DNA of 64,000 nucleotides from an uncultured Corynebacterium sp. (GTDB lineage Bacteria; Actinomycetota; Actinomycetes; Mycobacteriales; Mycobacteriaceae): NCBI GenBank assembly GCA_946223355.1, contig CAMIPB010000010.1, positions 11,029 to 75,028 of the forward strand, read 5' to 3'. Shown piece by piece: positions 50,323 to 58,647 of this stretch (position 1 is its first letter; each line of letters starts with the position of its first letter). The notes under the pieces were generated by a model. It saw only the letters and a program-made list of their open reading frames with translations, ran no database searches and was not told where the DNA came from. The position numbers and the translations under genes were made by a program.

Positions 50323-51248
50323 CACCAAGACCTATCAAAGGCAATGGTGACAATGACAACGTCATTTACCTCAACTTTGGACGCAAAGAGAGAGTTTCTC
50401 CTCCACCAACTCCACGCGCACCCGCGGGAGCACAAAGCACGGCGCCGGAGAACACACAAGCAGACCAGACAAGCGAGACTAACAACGAGACTGACACTGC
50501 GTATCCGAAAACAACCGGGATAAGCACAGCCGTGGATAATCTCATTCTTCAATATGCAGAAGAAGGCAGATACAAACGCGGTAAAGGCTATGCCCGTGCA
50601 GGAAATGTAGTGGACCTGTCTTTTCGCGATGGAGCTATTCACGGTCGGGTTGCTGGTAGCCAAAACGAACCATTCTCGGTGCTTTTCCAACTCCCGTATG
50701 TGGATGGATCCCCACGCGAACGCGTTACTGAGCTTTTAGCGCAAACGCCCAACGGGCTCAATCTTGTTCGCGAAGGTAGTTTCCCTCAGGATCTCATCAA
50801 CTTGATTCTCGGTGACGATTCCTTCCAACTTAAGATCTTTTGTGACTGCCCAGATTACGAGCGCGTGTGTAAACACGTCGTCGCAGTAGCTTTGCGGATG
50901 GTGGCACGCATTGAGTCTGATCCCCTACAGCTTCTTGCGCTACGAGGAGTCAATCTTGCGACAACCGATCAGGAAGTCCTTGTTCACGCTGAAGCGCTAG
51001 CACAAAAATCTGCTGAAGATCTCACCGAAGAAGAACGTGACGATGCCGACATCCGTGCTGAGCGCAACCGGCTCTTTTGGGAGGGGCGTGCACTTCCTGA
51101 GATGCCACGACCAAAGCTTGCTCCAGCGCTTGATGACTCCGACCCAGAACTTCTGCGCAAGGCAATGCGCGCGGTGAGTTATACCAATATCGATCTCTTG
51201 CGCGCCATCAGTGACGTCGAAGATCTCTATCACGGGCTGACTCATTAA
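50319..51248 (+). CDS. SWIM zinc-finger protein, partner of the Snf2 helicase
   Basis: Protein of 309 residues. The N-terminal about 60 residues are polar and disordered, then comes a beta-rich part (GYARAGNVVDLSFRDGAIHGRV) and the SWIM zinc finger FCDCPDYERVCKHVVAVAL (Cys-x-Cys-x6-Cys-x-His) near residue 175, which should bind DNA or protein. Translation is coupled to the helicase through the ATGA overlap at 50319-50322, so the two form one functional unit. Exact role unknown. Confidence 0.88.
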   Translation: MTPRPIKGNGDNDNVIYLNFGRKERVSPPPTPRAPAGAQSTAPENTQADQTSETNNETDTAYPKTTGISTAVDNLILQYAEEGRYKRGKGYARAGNVVDLSFRDGAIHGRVAGSQNEPFSVLFQLPYVDGSPRERVTELLAQTPNGLNLVREGSFPQDLINLILGDDSFQLKIFCDCPDYERVCKHVVAVALRMVARIESDPLQLLALRGVNLATTDQEVLVHAEALAQKSAEDLTEEERDDADIRAERNRLFWEGRALPEMPRPKLAPALDDSDPELLRKAMRAVSYTNIDLLRAISDVEDLYHGLTH

Positions 51249-51310
51249 ATTGCCGTCAAACTAACGCCAGAATTTTCGAACGTCCATGGGCGCTTGTCCC
51301 TACTAAATGC

Positions 51311-51316
51311 TAGACA
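51311..51316 (+). promoter_or_regulatory. -10 element of the leaderless SbcD-like gene
   Basis: TAGACA in AATGCTAGACA, exactly 7 nt before ATG 51324. Same 10-mer AATGCTAGAC as at the Snf2 helicase promoter (47155-47164). Confidence 0.5.
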
Positions 51317-51323
51317 TAAAAAT

Positions 51324-52517
51324 ATGACCCTTACTCAAAGCTCCACTGTTCGCTTTATCCACACCTCTGACTGGCAACTCGGAATGCATCGGGGATTTTT
51401 GGCTACAGCAGATGATTCCGCGCCGGGCGGCGCCGCGGAAGCGCAGGCACGTTTCGATGCTGCACGGTTGGATGCCGTCAAAGCATTGGGTGAGCTCGCA
51501 TCGGCTGAAGATGCCGAGTTTATTGTGGTGGCGGGTGACGTCTTTGACTACAACTCACTCTCACCACGCACTGAAGGGCGGATCTGGGAGGTGCTTCGCC
51601 AGCTCCCGGTACCGGTCTATTTGCTTCCAGGTAATCACGACCCATTGGTGGCAGATTCCATTTTTCATAAGACTGATGAATTAGATGGCGTTTACTACTT
51701 CTCTTCAACTGATCCAGTGGTTGTTCGGCCGGGAGTTGAACTTATCGGAGCACCGCTTAAAGCCATTCAAGCCAACCGTGATCTCGTTGCAGAGGCAATC
51801 GCTGCGGTAGAGCCGTTAGAGACCATTCGAATAGTGGTGGGGCATGGCCAAACGGAATCACGTGAATCCGTACCCCGGCCGGACACAATTGATATTGCGA
51901 ATATTGAACGAAAGATTGAATCCGGTGCAATTGATTATGTTGCGATGGGGGATACCCATTCCACGCAGCAACTCAGCGATACCGGTGCAGTGTGGTTTTC
52001 TGGTTCACCTGAGGTAACAGCATTTAATGATCTAGATACCGCAGCAGGTGGTGAGCATGACTCGGGCAATGCTCTTATAGTCGACATAACTAAAAGTGGA
52101 CCGAAGCAGGCTGACGTCTCAGTACGCAAAGAACATGTAGGTACGTGGCGGTTTGAAACCTTCATTGCCACTTTGCATGAGCGAAGCGATGTGGACCACT
52201 TCATTTCTCGTCTGGAAGCCTATGAAAACAAAGAACGTACCGTGGTTAAGTACGGGCTACAAGGCAGCTTAAGCTTGGAGGAGCACCGCGTACTTCAAGA
52301 AAACCTAAACCGTTTGCGCCCGGTGTTTGCGGCACTCTACCTTCGGGACCGCACCACCGATATTGACATCACTCCTACAGAGGAGGACATTAGGAGCGCT
52401 AATTTAAGCGGGTTTGTCCATGATGCAATGAGTGAACTTGTAGAGCGCATGACCTATGACGAAACCGCAAAGGATGCAGCAAGTCTGCTCTACCGTCTGG
52501 CCAAAAAGGGAGCTTAA
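51324..52517 (+). CDS. SbcD/Mre11-like DNA repair nuclease
   Basis: Calcineurin-like metallophosphoesterase of 397 residues. Metal-binding motifs in order: HTSDWQLGMHRG, VVAGDVFDYNSL, LPGNHDPLV, VVGHGQTE and AMGDTHSTQQL, the Mre11/SbcD set. A C-terminal part of about 150 residues would bind the ATPase partner. ATG 51324 fits a leaderless start; an upstream in-frame TTG (51294) is less likely. The stop codon overlaps the start of the Rad50/SbcC-like gene by one base (TAATG), so both are coupled. It is of the YhaO/actinobacterial type, so I do not give it the symbol sbcD. Confidence 0.88.
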   Translation: MTLTQSSTVRFIHTSDWQLGMHRGFLATADDSAPGGAAEAQARFDAARLDAVKALGELASAEDAEFIVVAGDVFDYNSLSPRTEGRIWEVLRQLPVPVYLLPGNHDPLVADSIFHKTDELDGVYYFSSTDPVVVRPGVELIGAPLKAIQANRDLVAEAIAAVEPLETIRIVVGHGQTESRESVPRPDTIDIANIERKIESGAIDYVAMGDTHSTQQLSDTGAVWFSGSPEVTAFNDLDTAAGGEHDSGNALIVDITKSGPKQADVSVRKEHVGTWRFETFIATLHERSDVDHFISRLEAYENKERTVVKYGLQGSLSLEEHRVLQENLNRLRPVFAALYLRDRTTDIDITPTEEDIRSANLSGFVHDAMSELVERMTYDETAKDAASLLYRLAKKGA

Positions 52518-55258
52518 TGACCATGAAGATCCACAGCCTGACTATCCGAAACATGCGCGCTCTGCGCCACCTGGAGTTGGAGAATCTCCCTGAGACCGGT
52601 GTCGTCGTGATCTCCGGCCCCAATGAAACCGGTAAATCCACCATCGTTGAAGCAATCGACCTCGTTCTGCGGGAAAAGCACTCTGCAAACACCCAACAGA
52701 TCCGCACCGCTAAAACTATTGGCGTTGACGAGCCCCTAGAAATTACTCTCGAAGCCAGCATGGGGCCATATCGCTTTAAAGTGCATAAGTCTTTTGCCAG
52801 GAGAAAGAAGTGTGAGCTCACCATTTACGAGCCGCGACACGAAAACTTAGACGGCCGTGAAGCAGAGACGCGATTGGAAGAGATTTATGCTCAACATGTC
52901 GATGATGAGCTCCGCACAGCTTTGTTTATGAAACAAGATGAACTCGAAGCAGGATTGCTCACCACTGGGATTCCCGCGGTCAAACACGCCTTGGATGAGG
53001 CGATCAGCGAAGAAGATACCCTAAAAGGCCTAGAAAACTCCCAGAGTGAATACACCACTCTTATTGACGCAGTAGAAGAATATTACGGAAAATTTTTTAC
53101 TCCTAAAGGAAATCAAAAAAAGACTTACTCTGCGGTCTTCGAGCAGCTAGAAAAAGCGCAGTCCGCTTTAGCCGAGGCTCAGCAAGCCAAAAATGAATTG
53201 AGCGAAGACGTCCAAAACCATGAACGTTATACGCAACAACTTCATGAAGCACAGGAAAAGCTCCCAGAGGCTCTCGCTGAAGCTGAAGCCTTAAGTGAAA
53301 CTTTCCAGAAAGCAAATGCGCTTTCAAGCCAAATTGAGGTAGCAGAAGAAAAACTTCTCCGAGCTGGCACAGAACGCAAGTCGCATGAAGATGCAATCAG
53401 CGAACGCGAAGAAGCACGCACTGCGTTAGAGACCCAGAAGAAGCATCTTTCTGAGCTAAAGGCCCAACTTCAACCTCTCAAGGAAGCCAGCAAGAAAGAA
53501 GCCGCCGAGGTGGAACGCCTCAGTGGTGAACTCAATGACGCGAAAGAACGCATGGCTGAGTCCATTCAAGTGGTCAAGAATTTGCGAAGCCTGCACGACG
53601 CTTCAACCGAGTTGGAACAACGGAGGAAACTTGCTGCCAAGATTTCTGAAATTGAAGAACTAGATAAGTCTTTGTCGAAGCAGCGTTCTTTGCTCATTGA
53701 GCTGGGAACTACTGTGAATGCGGATGACATTCGCCGTGCAGAGCAATTGCAAACGGACATTGAGATTTTGGAACAGCGAATCAAGCTTGTGTCTGCAAAG
53801 TTGATGCTGACCGCTGAAGAAGCAGTTAACGTTTTCGTAGATGGCGTAGAACACCATCTTGCAGAGGATAGTGACGCTCTTTCGGTTCATCTTGACGCCG
53901 GTACTGAAGTCAAAGTCGGTGCCGTGACCGCTTCCTATGATCCTGGTCAAAGTGCCGAAGAAGCAGAAAAGGCACAAGCTGATCTGCAAAGAAAGCGCCA
54001 AGACCTCAACGATATTTTTGCTCAGTTGGAGGTATCCGGTATTGAGCACATGCGTAAGCGGAATCAGAAGCAAAATAGTGCGAAGCAAGTCATCAAAGAA
54101 CTAGAACAGCGCCGCGGGTATTTGTGGGAAGATGAGCTAGTTGCGAAAACTGAATATGGCCAAGACATCACGGTACTGCGCGCGAGCAATGACAATGCAC
54201 TGGAAAAGCTCAAAAATAAGGTAGTGCAGCTGCAGGCCGAGGTTGAGCCTAGTGCTGGTGAGGAAGAGCTTCCTGCAGAGATTAAGACACGAGAATCTGC
54301 CGCGGAACAGTTGCAGACGAAAGTTCAGGAGCTCGAAGCACAACTGCAGCCGTGGGCGAAAAGGGAACACTCCACCGCGGCTTCAACAATGGAAGTCAAA
54401 GTCAACTCCCACGAAGACGTGGTTTTACGTGCCCAGAACAAGCTGGATAGTGAAGTCGCAAACATTAGTGACGAAGCACTGCAAAAGTCCTTAGAACAAG
54501 CAATGTCTCGTGAGCAAGGACTTTCCTTGAAGGTGCAGGAAATGAAAGAAAGCTACAAGGCGCAGGATCTAGAGCGAGCAAAAGACCGTATGAAGTCTGC
54601 ACAGGCAGTTGTGGATTCACATAAAAACCGTGCACTTCAGGCACGCACCTACCTCGAAACGCTTAAACATCGTATTGCCCAGGCATCTGGTGCGGCTGAA
54701 CGCCTGCAGCAGGCCGAAGCTGCTAAAGAAAAAGCTGAGTATCAAGTGCACAGTACCCAGCGCCAGGCGGAAGCCGTGTCTGTCTTGCGGGAAACCTTAC
54801 TTCGTCACAGGGAAGCAGCACACCAACGCTACGCAGAGCCCTTTTCTGAACAACTCACCGCGCTTGCGCGTGTGGTGTTTGGAGATGACGTGACATTTGA
54901 GCTCGATGAGAATTTGCAGGTTCTTGCTCGCACCAAGGGCGAACGAGCTGTGCCACTTAGAGATTTGTCTGGGGGTGCCAAAGAGCAGATGGCAATCATA
55001 GTTCGTTTCGCCATTGCGGGCCTCGTGGCTCACTTGAGTTCCCAGGCACATAGCAAGGAAGGAGATGTCACTGTTCCCGTCATTGTTGATGACGCACTGG
55101 GATCCACGGATACCTTGAGATTGCGGGATATGGGAATGCTCTTTGACATGGTAGGAAAGTCTTCCCAGGTAATTGTCATGACGTGTATGCCGGAGCGTTA
55201 TGCGGGAGTGGTCAACAAAACGGAGTACTCGATGAGTGAATTGCTTAAATCAAAATAA
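52517..55258 (+). CDS. SbcC/Rad50-like coiled-coil ATPase without zinc hook
   Basis: SMC-like ATPase of 913 residues. Walker A ISGPNETGKSTIVEAID (residues 33-49), long coiled coils at about 200-420 and 480-790, then the ABC signature LSGGAKEQMAIIVRF and Walker B VIVDDALGSTD at the C-terminal end. The middle of the coil carries a beta-rich insert (about 425-478, with ALSVHLDAGTEVKVGAVTASYDPG) rather than the CxxC zinc hook of Rad50; no Cys is present there. With the SbcD-like nuclease it should form an ATP-driven end-processing complex. Start ATG 52517 or 52523. Confidence 0.88.
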   Translation: MTMKIHSLTIRNMRALRHLELENLPETGVVVISGPNETGKSTIVEAIDLVLREKHSANTQQIRTAKTIGVDEPLEITLEASMGPYRFKVHKSFARRKKCELTIYEPRHENLDGREAETRLEEIYAQHVDDELRTALFMKQDELEAGLLTTGIPAVKHALDEAISEEDTLKGLENSQSEYTTLIDAVEEYYGKFFTPKGNQKKTYSAVFEQLEKAQSALAEAQQAKNELSEDVQNHERYTQQLHEAQEKLPEALAEAEALSETFQKANALSSQIEVAEEKLLRAGTERKSHEDAISEREEARTALETQKKHLSELKAQLQPLKEASKKEAAEVERLSGELNDAKERMAESIQVVKNLRSLHDASTELEQRRKLAAKISEIEELDKSLSKQRSLLIELGTTVNADDIRRAEQLQTDIEILEQRIKLVSAKLMLTAEEAVNVFVDGVEHHLAEDSDALSVHLDAGTEVKVGAVTASYDPGQSAEEAEKAQADLQRKRQDLNDIFAQLEVSGIEHMRKRNQKQNSAKQVIKELEQRRGYLWEDELVAKTEYGQDITVLRASNDNALEKLKNKVVQLQAEVEPSAGEEELPAEIKTRESAAEQLQTKVQELEAQLQPWAKREHSTAASTMEVKVNSHEDVVLRAQNKLDSEVANISDEALQKSLEQAMSREQGLSLKVQEMKESYKAQDLERAKDRMKSAQAVVDSHKNRALQARTYLETLKHRIAQASGAAERLQQAEAAKEKAEYQVHSTQRQAEAVSVLRETLLRHREAAHQRYAEPFSEQLTALARVVFGDDVTFELDENLQVLARTKGERAVPLRDLSGGAKEQMAIIVRFAIAGLVAHLSSQAHSKEGDVTVPVIVDDALGSTDTLRLRDMGMLFDMVGKSSQVIVMTCMPERYAGVVNKTEYSMSELLKSK

Positions 55259-55288
55259 AGAACCTTATTTTCAACTAGCCTGTGTTCT

Positions 55289-55299
55289 AATTATTAATT
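55289..55299. promoter_or_regulatory. palindrome upstream of the marR-type gene
   Basis: AATTA-T-TAATT, a perfect 11-bp palindrome 27 bp before the marR-type start codon and 14 bp before its -10 (TAATAT, 55314-55319). A likely autoregulatory site. Confidence 0.45.
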
Positions 55300-55313
55300 T
55301 CCCCAAGAGAAAG

Positions 55314-55319
55314 TAATAT
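55314..55319 (+). promoter_or_regulatory. -10 element of the leaderless marR-type gene
   Basis: TAATAT lies exactly 7 nt before the GTG start at 55327. Confidence 0.5.
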
Positions 55320-55326
55320 TGTTGAC

Positions 55327-55836
55327 GTGACTTCAACCCCAAGATGGCTTAGTGACGAGGAACAACACTTCTGGCGTTCGCTTTTGATGGCTATGCGCAA
55401 AATCGAGCGCGGCATGGATGAGACGCTCCAAATAGGAAGTGAGATCTCGGCGTCCGAGTTTGCTGTGTCCGTAGCACTTTCTGAAGCAGATGGGCGTTCG
55501 CTGCGACTTCGGGAATTGTGTGCCGGTCTTGGTTGGGATCGATCTCGCACCTCCCACCAAGTCACCCGTATGGAACGTCGGGGGTTGGTGGAAAAGACCA
55601 AAGCAAAAGGGGATGGGCGAGGAATCGTTGTCCGCCTGACTGACCTCGGGTTTGAGCGTCTAAAGCGGGCAGCACCTATTCACGTTGAATCGGTTCAGCG
55701 CCTTGTCTTTGACAAGCTAAACCGTGAAGACATGCCAGCGATCCAGCGTTTCTTGGATTCCATCGAAGCAGTAGACAATGTCACTGGTATCGTCGGATTC
55801 AAAGGCGACGACTTACTGCCACCTTCACGCACCTAA
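55327..55836 (+). CDS. MarR family regulator
   Basis: Winged-helix regulator of 169 residues. The DNA-binding part is LRLRELCAGLGWDRSRTSHQVTRMERRGLVEKTKAKGDGRGIVVRLTDLG (recognition part WDRSRTSHQVTRMERRGLV, wing KGDGRGIVVRL), flanked by the helices of the dimer interface. It shares MarR proteins with this WDRSRTSHQ pattern in actinobacteria. The GTG start has TAATAT 7 nt upstream and an AT palindrome further up. No adjacent target is obvious: the upstream genes are DNA-repair-like and on the same strand, and PspC follows. Confidence 0.88.
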   Translation: MTSTPRWLSDEEQHFWRSLLMAMRKIERGMDETLQIGSEISASEFAVSVALSEADGRSLRLRELCAGLGWDRSRTSHQVTRMERRGLVEKTKAKGDGRGIVVRLTDLGFERLKRAAPIHVESVQRLVFDKLNREDMPAIQRFLDSIEAVDNVTGIVGFKGDDLLPPSRT

Positions 55837-55966
55837 GTAAATTGCTTCGGTCTAGTTCAGGGAAGATTTCAGGGTAAACACCGATGCCGCAGCTTCAAGT
55901 TTCGGGTTTACTAATAGTTGTAAGTAGCAGGGTTAACTCGAAACACTCGGAACGAGAGGAAAGGTA

Positions 55967-56239
55967 ATGACCAACAACACCGGCAACTTCAACAGCGACT
56001 TCAACAACAACTTCCACAATTCGCCCTATGGCGTGAACAACAGTGAGCTTCCGATGGCGCAGCGTCGCCTACACCGGTCTGCAACGGACAGCTTTGTGGC
56101 GGGAGTTCTCGGAGGAGTTGCTGAGACCTATGGCATTAACTCCACATTGGTGCGAGTCCTTTTCATTGCTTCCTTCTTCCTGCCTGGACCACAGATTCTC
56201 TTGTACATCGCAATGTGGATTCTGATGCCACGTGCCTAA
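55967..56239 (+). CDS. PspC-domain protein
   Basis: Small membrane protein of 90 residues. An Asn-rich N terminus precedes a PspC domain: RRLHRSATDSFVAGVLGGVAETYGINSTLVRVLFIASFFLPGPQILLYIAMWILMPRA, whose core GVLGGVAETYGI and the ending YIAMWILMP are typical. PspC proteins sense or buffer envelope stress. Strong Shine-Dalgarno GAGAGGAAAGG just before the ATG. It is followed by two small genes that may share its transcript. Confidence 0.9.
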   Translation: MTNNTGNFNSDFNNNFHNSPYGVNNSELPMAQRRLHRSATDSFVAGVLGGVAETYGINSTLVRVLFIASFFLPGPQILLYIAMWILMPRA

Positions 56240-56269
56240 AACAAAGCGCTAAACGGTTAGACTTCAGTT

Positions 56270-56563
56270 ATGGCGCATATGGATCAGGAACTCTTTGAAG
56301 ACACCTACAAGCAGTACTCCCTCTATGGCATCGAAGCCCTGAGGGAGGAATCTGCTTCAATTGGTGATCCGGATTCTTTTCCTGACGGTGAAGTAGGGGA
56401 AGAAGCCGCGGCAATTATGGAGTCTTTGCTTGCTGAGCATCCGGATAGTGCACTGACGTTTGATGACATGTCGGGCTTGTGGATTATGGGTAGCGAAGAT
56501 GCCATTGCGAGGATGTTTGCTGACCGTGATGAATTTGTTGACTCGCTAGAGGCTACCCAATAG
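56270..56563 (+). CDS. small acidic hypothetical protein
   Basis: Acidic protein of 97 residues with no membrane helix, no signal peptide and no motif I recognise. It contains TDSLE-like acidic helices and one aromatic patch (DDMSGLWIMGSEDAIARMF). TAGACT lies 6 nt before ATG 56270, so it may be leaderless. It sits 30 bp after the PspC gene. The regular codon use and clean start and stop support a real gene. Function unknown. Confidence 0.65.
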   Translation: MAHMDQELFEDTYKQYSLYGIEALREESASIGDPDSFPDGEVGEEAAAIMESLLAEHPDSALTFDDMSGLWIMGSEDAIARMFADRDEFVDSLEATQ

Positions 56564-56627
56564 TTACTTTTTGGACGCAGGCAAGATATACTCTTCTTGT
56601 CGAGCAGCTGAAATTATTGAGAGGACA

Positions 56628-56816
56628 ATGAGCATGACCAACATCATTGCTGAGCGTGACGCACAGGCAAAGCGCGAACAGGAAGCCCGCGACAGTGGCA
56701 CTTTCATGAGCGAAGTTTTCGGCCCGTGGTTGATTTCCGCAGTGTTCGTAACCATCCTCTTGACTGCACTGCTGGTTGGCATGTTGGCTCTTGAGCCAGG
56801 TGGCCTGGTCATCTAA
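56628..56816 (+). CDS. small single-pass membrane protein
   Basis: Protein of 62 residues: a charged N-terminal half (IAERDAQAKREQEARDSG) and one C-terminal membrane helix (WLISAVFVTILLTALLVGMLAL). ATG 56628 has GAGAGG (56619-56624) upstream; the frame extends to 56571 but without a ribosome site. A strong terminator follows at 56831. Function unknown. Confidence 0.7.
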   Translation: MSMTNIIAERDAQAKREQEARDSGTFMSEVFGPWLISAVFVTILLTALLVGMLALEPGGLVI

Positions 56817-56830
56817 AGTTAAAACTCCGT

Positions 56831-56862
56831 ACCCGCTCTGGTGTGAACCAGGGCGGGTTTTT
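56831..56862 (+). terminator. intrinsic terminator after the small membrane protein gene
   Basis: ACCCGC-T-CTGGT, loop GTGA, ACCAG-G-GCGGGT, then a T-run to 56862. Twelve pairs with one U-G pair. Confidence 0.9.
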
Positions 56863-57128
56863 GCATTTAGTGGCCCTTATGAAATGTGCATTTGCGGTTA
56901 CGCACGCCTCGCTAAGGGCGCAACATCCAGTTGTAAAATTTGTCCTTTACTCCCTCCAATTGGGGGTAGCTTGTAACGTTATTGAACTTTATTGTCGATA
57001 TATTCCGTTCAACCTATTTTAAGAACGTTTAGTGAGATTATTAGAGTTTGCTTATTTAGGTTTCATTAAATCGACTGTTCATATGTTGGGAACCCCTTAA
57101 AAAGAGTCTACAAATATCGTTTGCTGAA

Positions 57129-57168
57129 CCTGTTTGGGCACTTTATGGTGTTTTTTAGCTTAAACAGG
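57129..57168. promoter_or_regulatory. inverted repeat upstream of the secreted protein gene
   Basis: CCTGTTT (57129-57135) and AAACAGG (57162-57168) flank 26 AT-rich bases, about 55 bp before the start codon. It is the only clear element in the 361-bp AT-rich gap 56863-57223; I see no gene in that gap. Confidence 0.4.
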
Positions 57169-57223
57169 GGATCTGCTTAGCCGCATGTTCAAACATAAGA
57201 ATTCGATAAGAGGAGAGAATGTG

Positions 57224-58570
57224 ATGTTCGCTCGTGTTCCTGGCCATATGGCCAAGGCCGTGGCAAGCGCACTCGTTGTCGCCGGCATTACGATGGTGCC
57301 AGCCGCAACTGCTACCACCGTAACTGAGTCATATCCAGAGACCCCAGCTATCAATGCTGATTTGCCTATCATTCACACCACGCACGGTTCTGATCATGTA
57401 AAAGCGAACATCTTGAACCCGCACCCAATCTGCAACCCTTGGGAAGATCACCGCACCGTTGTATACAAGGTCACCGACACCTTCATGCCTGTCGGCACCA
57501 TTTCCACCACCAATCAAACTGAAAAGGACATCCCGCTGCAGCAGGATCTGTCCAAGTCTCAATCCATCTCTCTTGAGGTGAACGGAGGCGTTTCCAGTAC
57601 GACCTCCATTAACGCTGGTGCTGAGCACAAGGGCGTTTCCACAGGAATTTCCCACGAAATTGCTCGTTCTCTTGGTGCATCTGCATCCTACTCACTGTCC
57701 TGGGAAGCGGGGCAGTCCATCGGGCCATACGACGTACCGGCAAACCACACCGGTGAAGCTACCTACGGCTTCCGTGTTCTCAACATGACTGGTACCCAGC
57801 AATACTGCAAGCCAAACGGCACGTGGTCCACCCCAACCGCTTGGTCTGCGCTTCAACCTGTGAAGAATGAAGTGCGCGTTAAGCTCTACGATAAGCTTTC
57901 CGATTCCTTCGAGCCAAACAAGGACGCGCAAAACACCAAGCCAGTCGTTGAAGAAGAAGCTAAAGACCCCAAGGGCGACGCTGAGGTTGTAAAGGACAAC
58001 GAGGTCCCAGTTGAAGGGGAAGTGAATACCGAAGCAGAAGCTGTGAAGGATAAGAAGCAGCAGTCTGAGATTGATAGCAAAAAGGACGGAAAGAGCGAGC
58101 TTGATCTGAAGCCGTACCTGACCACCTCTGGAGCTAAGCACTCTGGTTTTGCAGGAACTGTAGCCCTGCACCTCGAAAACGTAGGTACCAAGCGTTACTA
58201 CGGCAATGCTCCTGCGGTTCAGTTCCGCGTTGACGTTAAAACTGACAAGGGACCTAAGGGTGTAGACCGCCTCATCACCCCACGCTCCTCCAATGGCGCA
58301 CATATCCGCGACTTGGGCTTCAACGAGGAAAAGTCTACTCGCACCTTCGAGGTGACCCTGTCCAACCCGATCAACTCCGGTGACAAGGTCCGTGTCGCGA
58401 ACCTCGACTTCGGCGACTGCAACACGAAGGAGGGACGCCTACACAACTACATCGAGGTGACCCAAACCGGCCGTCTGAAGGGGGACGATTCCAAGTCCAA
58501 TGACCAAAACGTTGATTCCCGCAAGGCCACCTTTAACGACTTTGGCAAAGCACACGCAGGCACCTTCTAG
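57224..58570 (+). CDS. secreted protein with aerolysin/ETX-MTX2-like middle region
   Basis: Predicted secreted protein of 448 residues. The signal peptide is MFARVPGHMAKAVASALVVA and ends at about residue 30 (PAATA). Residues about 60-195 are Ser/Thr-rich with alternating polar and hydrophobic residues (SISLEVNGGVSSTTSINAGA) and the ending YSLSWEAGQSIGPYDVPAN then ATYGFRV; this pattern resembles the membrane-insertion and following strands of aerolysin/ETX-MTX2 pore formers. A charged Lys/Glu linker (about 220-285) joins a C-terminal beta-rich domain (about 290-410). Three Cys in the mature part (PICNPW, QYCKPN, FGDCNT). AGGAG upstream. No membrane anchor or LPXTG. Assignment is by pattern only. 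Confidence 0.7.
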   Translation: MFARVPGHMAKAVASALVVAGITMVPAATATTVTESYPETPAINADLPIIHTTHGSDHVKANILNPHPICNPWEDHRTVVYKVTDTFMPVGTISTTNQTEKDIPLQQDLSKSQSISLEVNGGVSSTTSINAGAEHKGVSTGISHEIARSLGASASYSLSWEAGQSIGPYDVPANHTGEATYGFRVLNMTGTQQYCKPNGTWSTPTAWSALQPVKNEVRVKLYDKLSDSFEPNKDAQNTKPVVEEEAKDPKGDAEVVKDNEVPVEGEVNTEAEAVKDKKQQSEIDSKKDGKSELDLKPYLTTSGAKHSGFAGTVALHLENVGTKRYYGNAPAVQFRVDVKTDKGPKGVDRLITPRSSNGAHIRDLGFNEEKSTRTFEVTLSNPINSGDKVRVANLDFGDCNTKEGRLHNYIEVTQTGRLKGDDSKSNDQNVDSRKATFNDFGKAHAGTF

Positions 58571-58647
58571 TAGGTAACTTTGCCAAGTTTTAATTTCAAA
58601 TAATCCCTGGCAGCTGAACTGGCCCCAAAAGTAGAACTGGTTTAATT

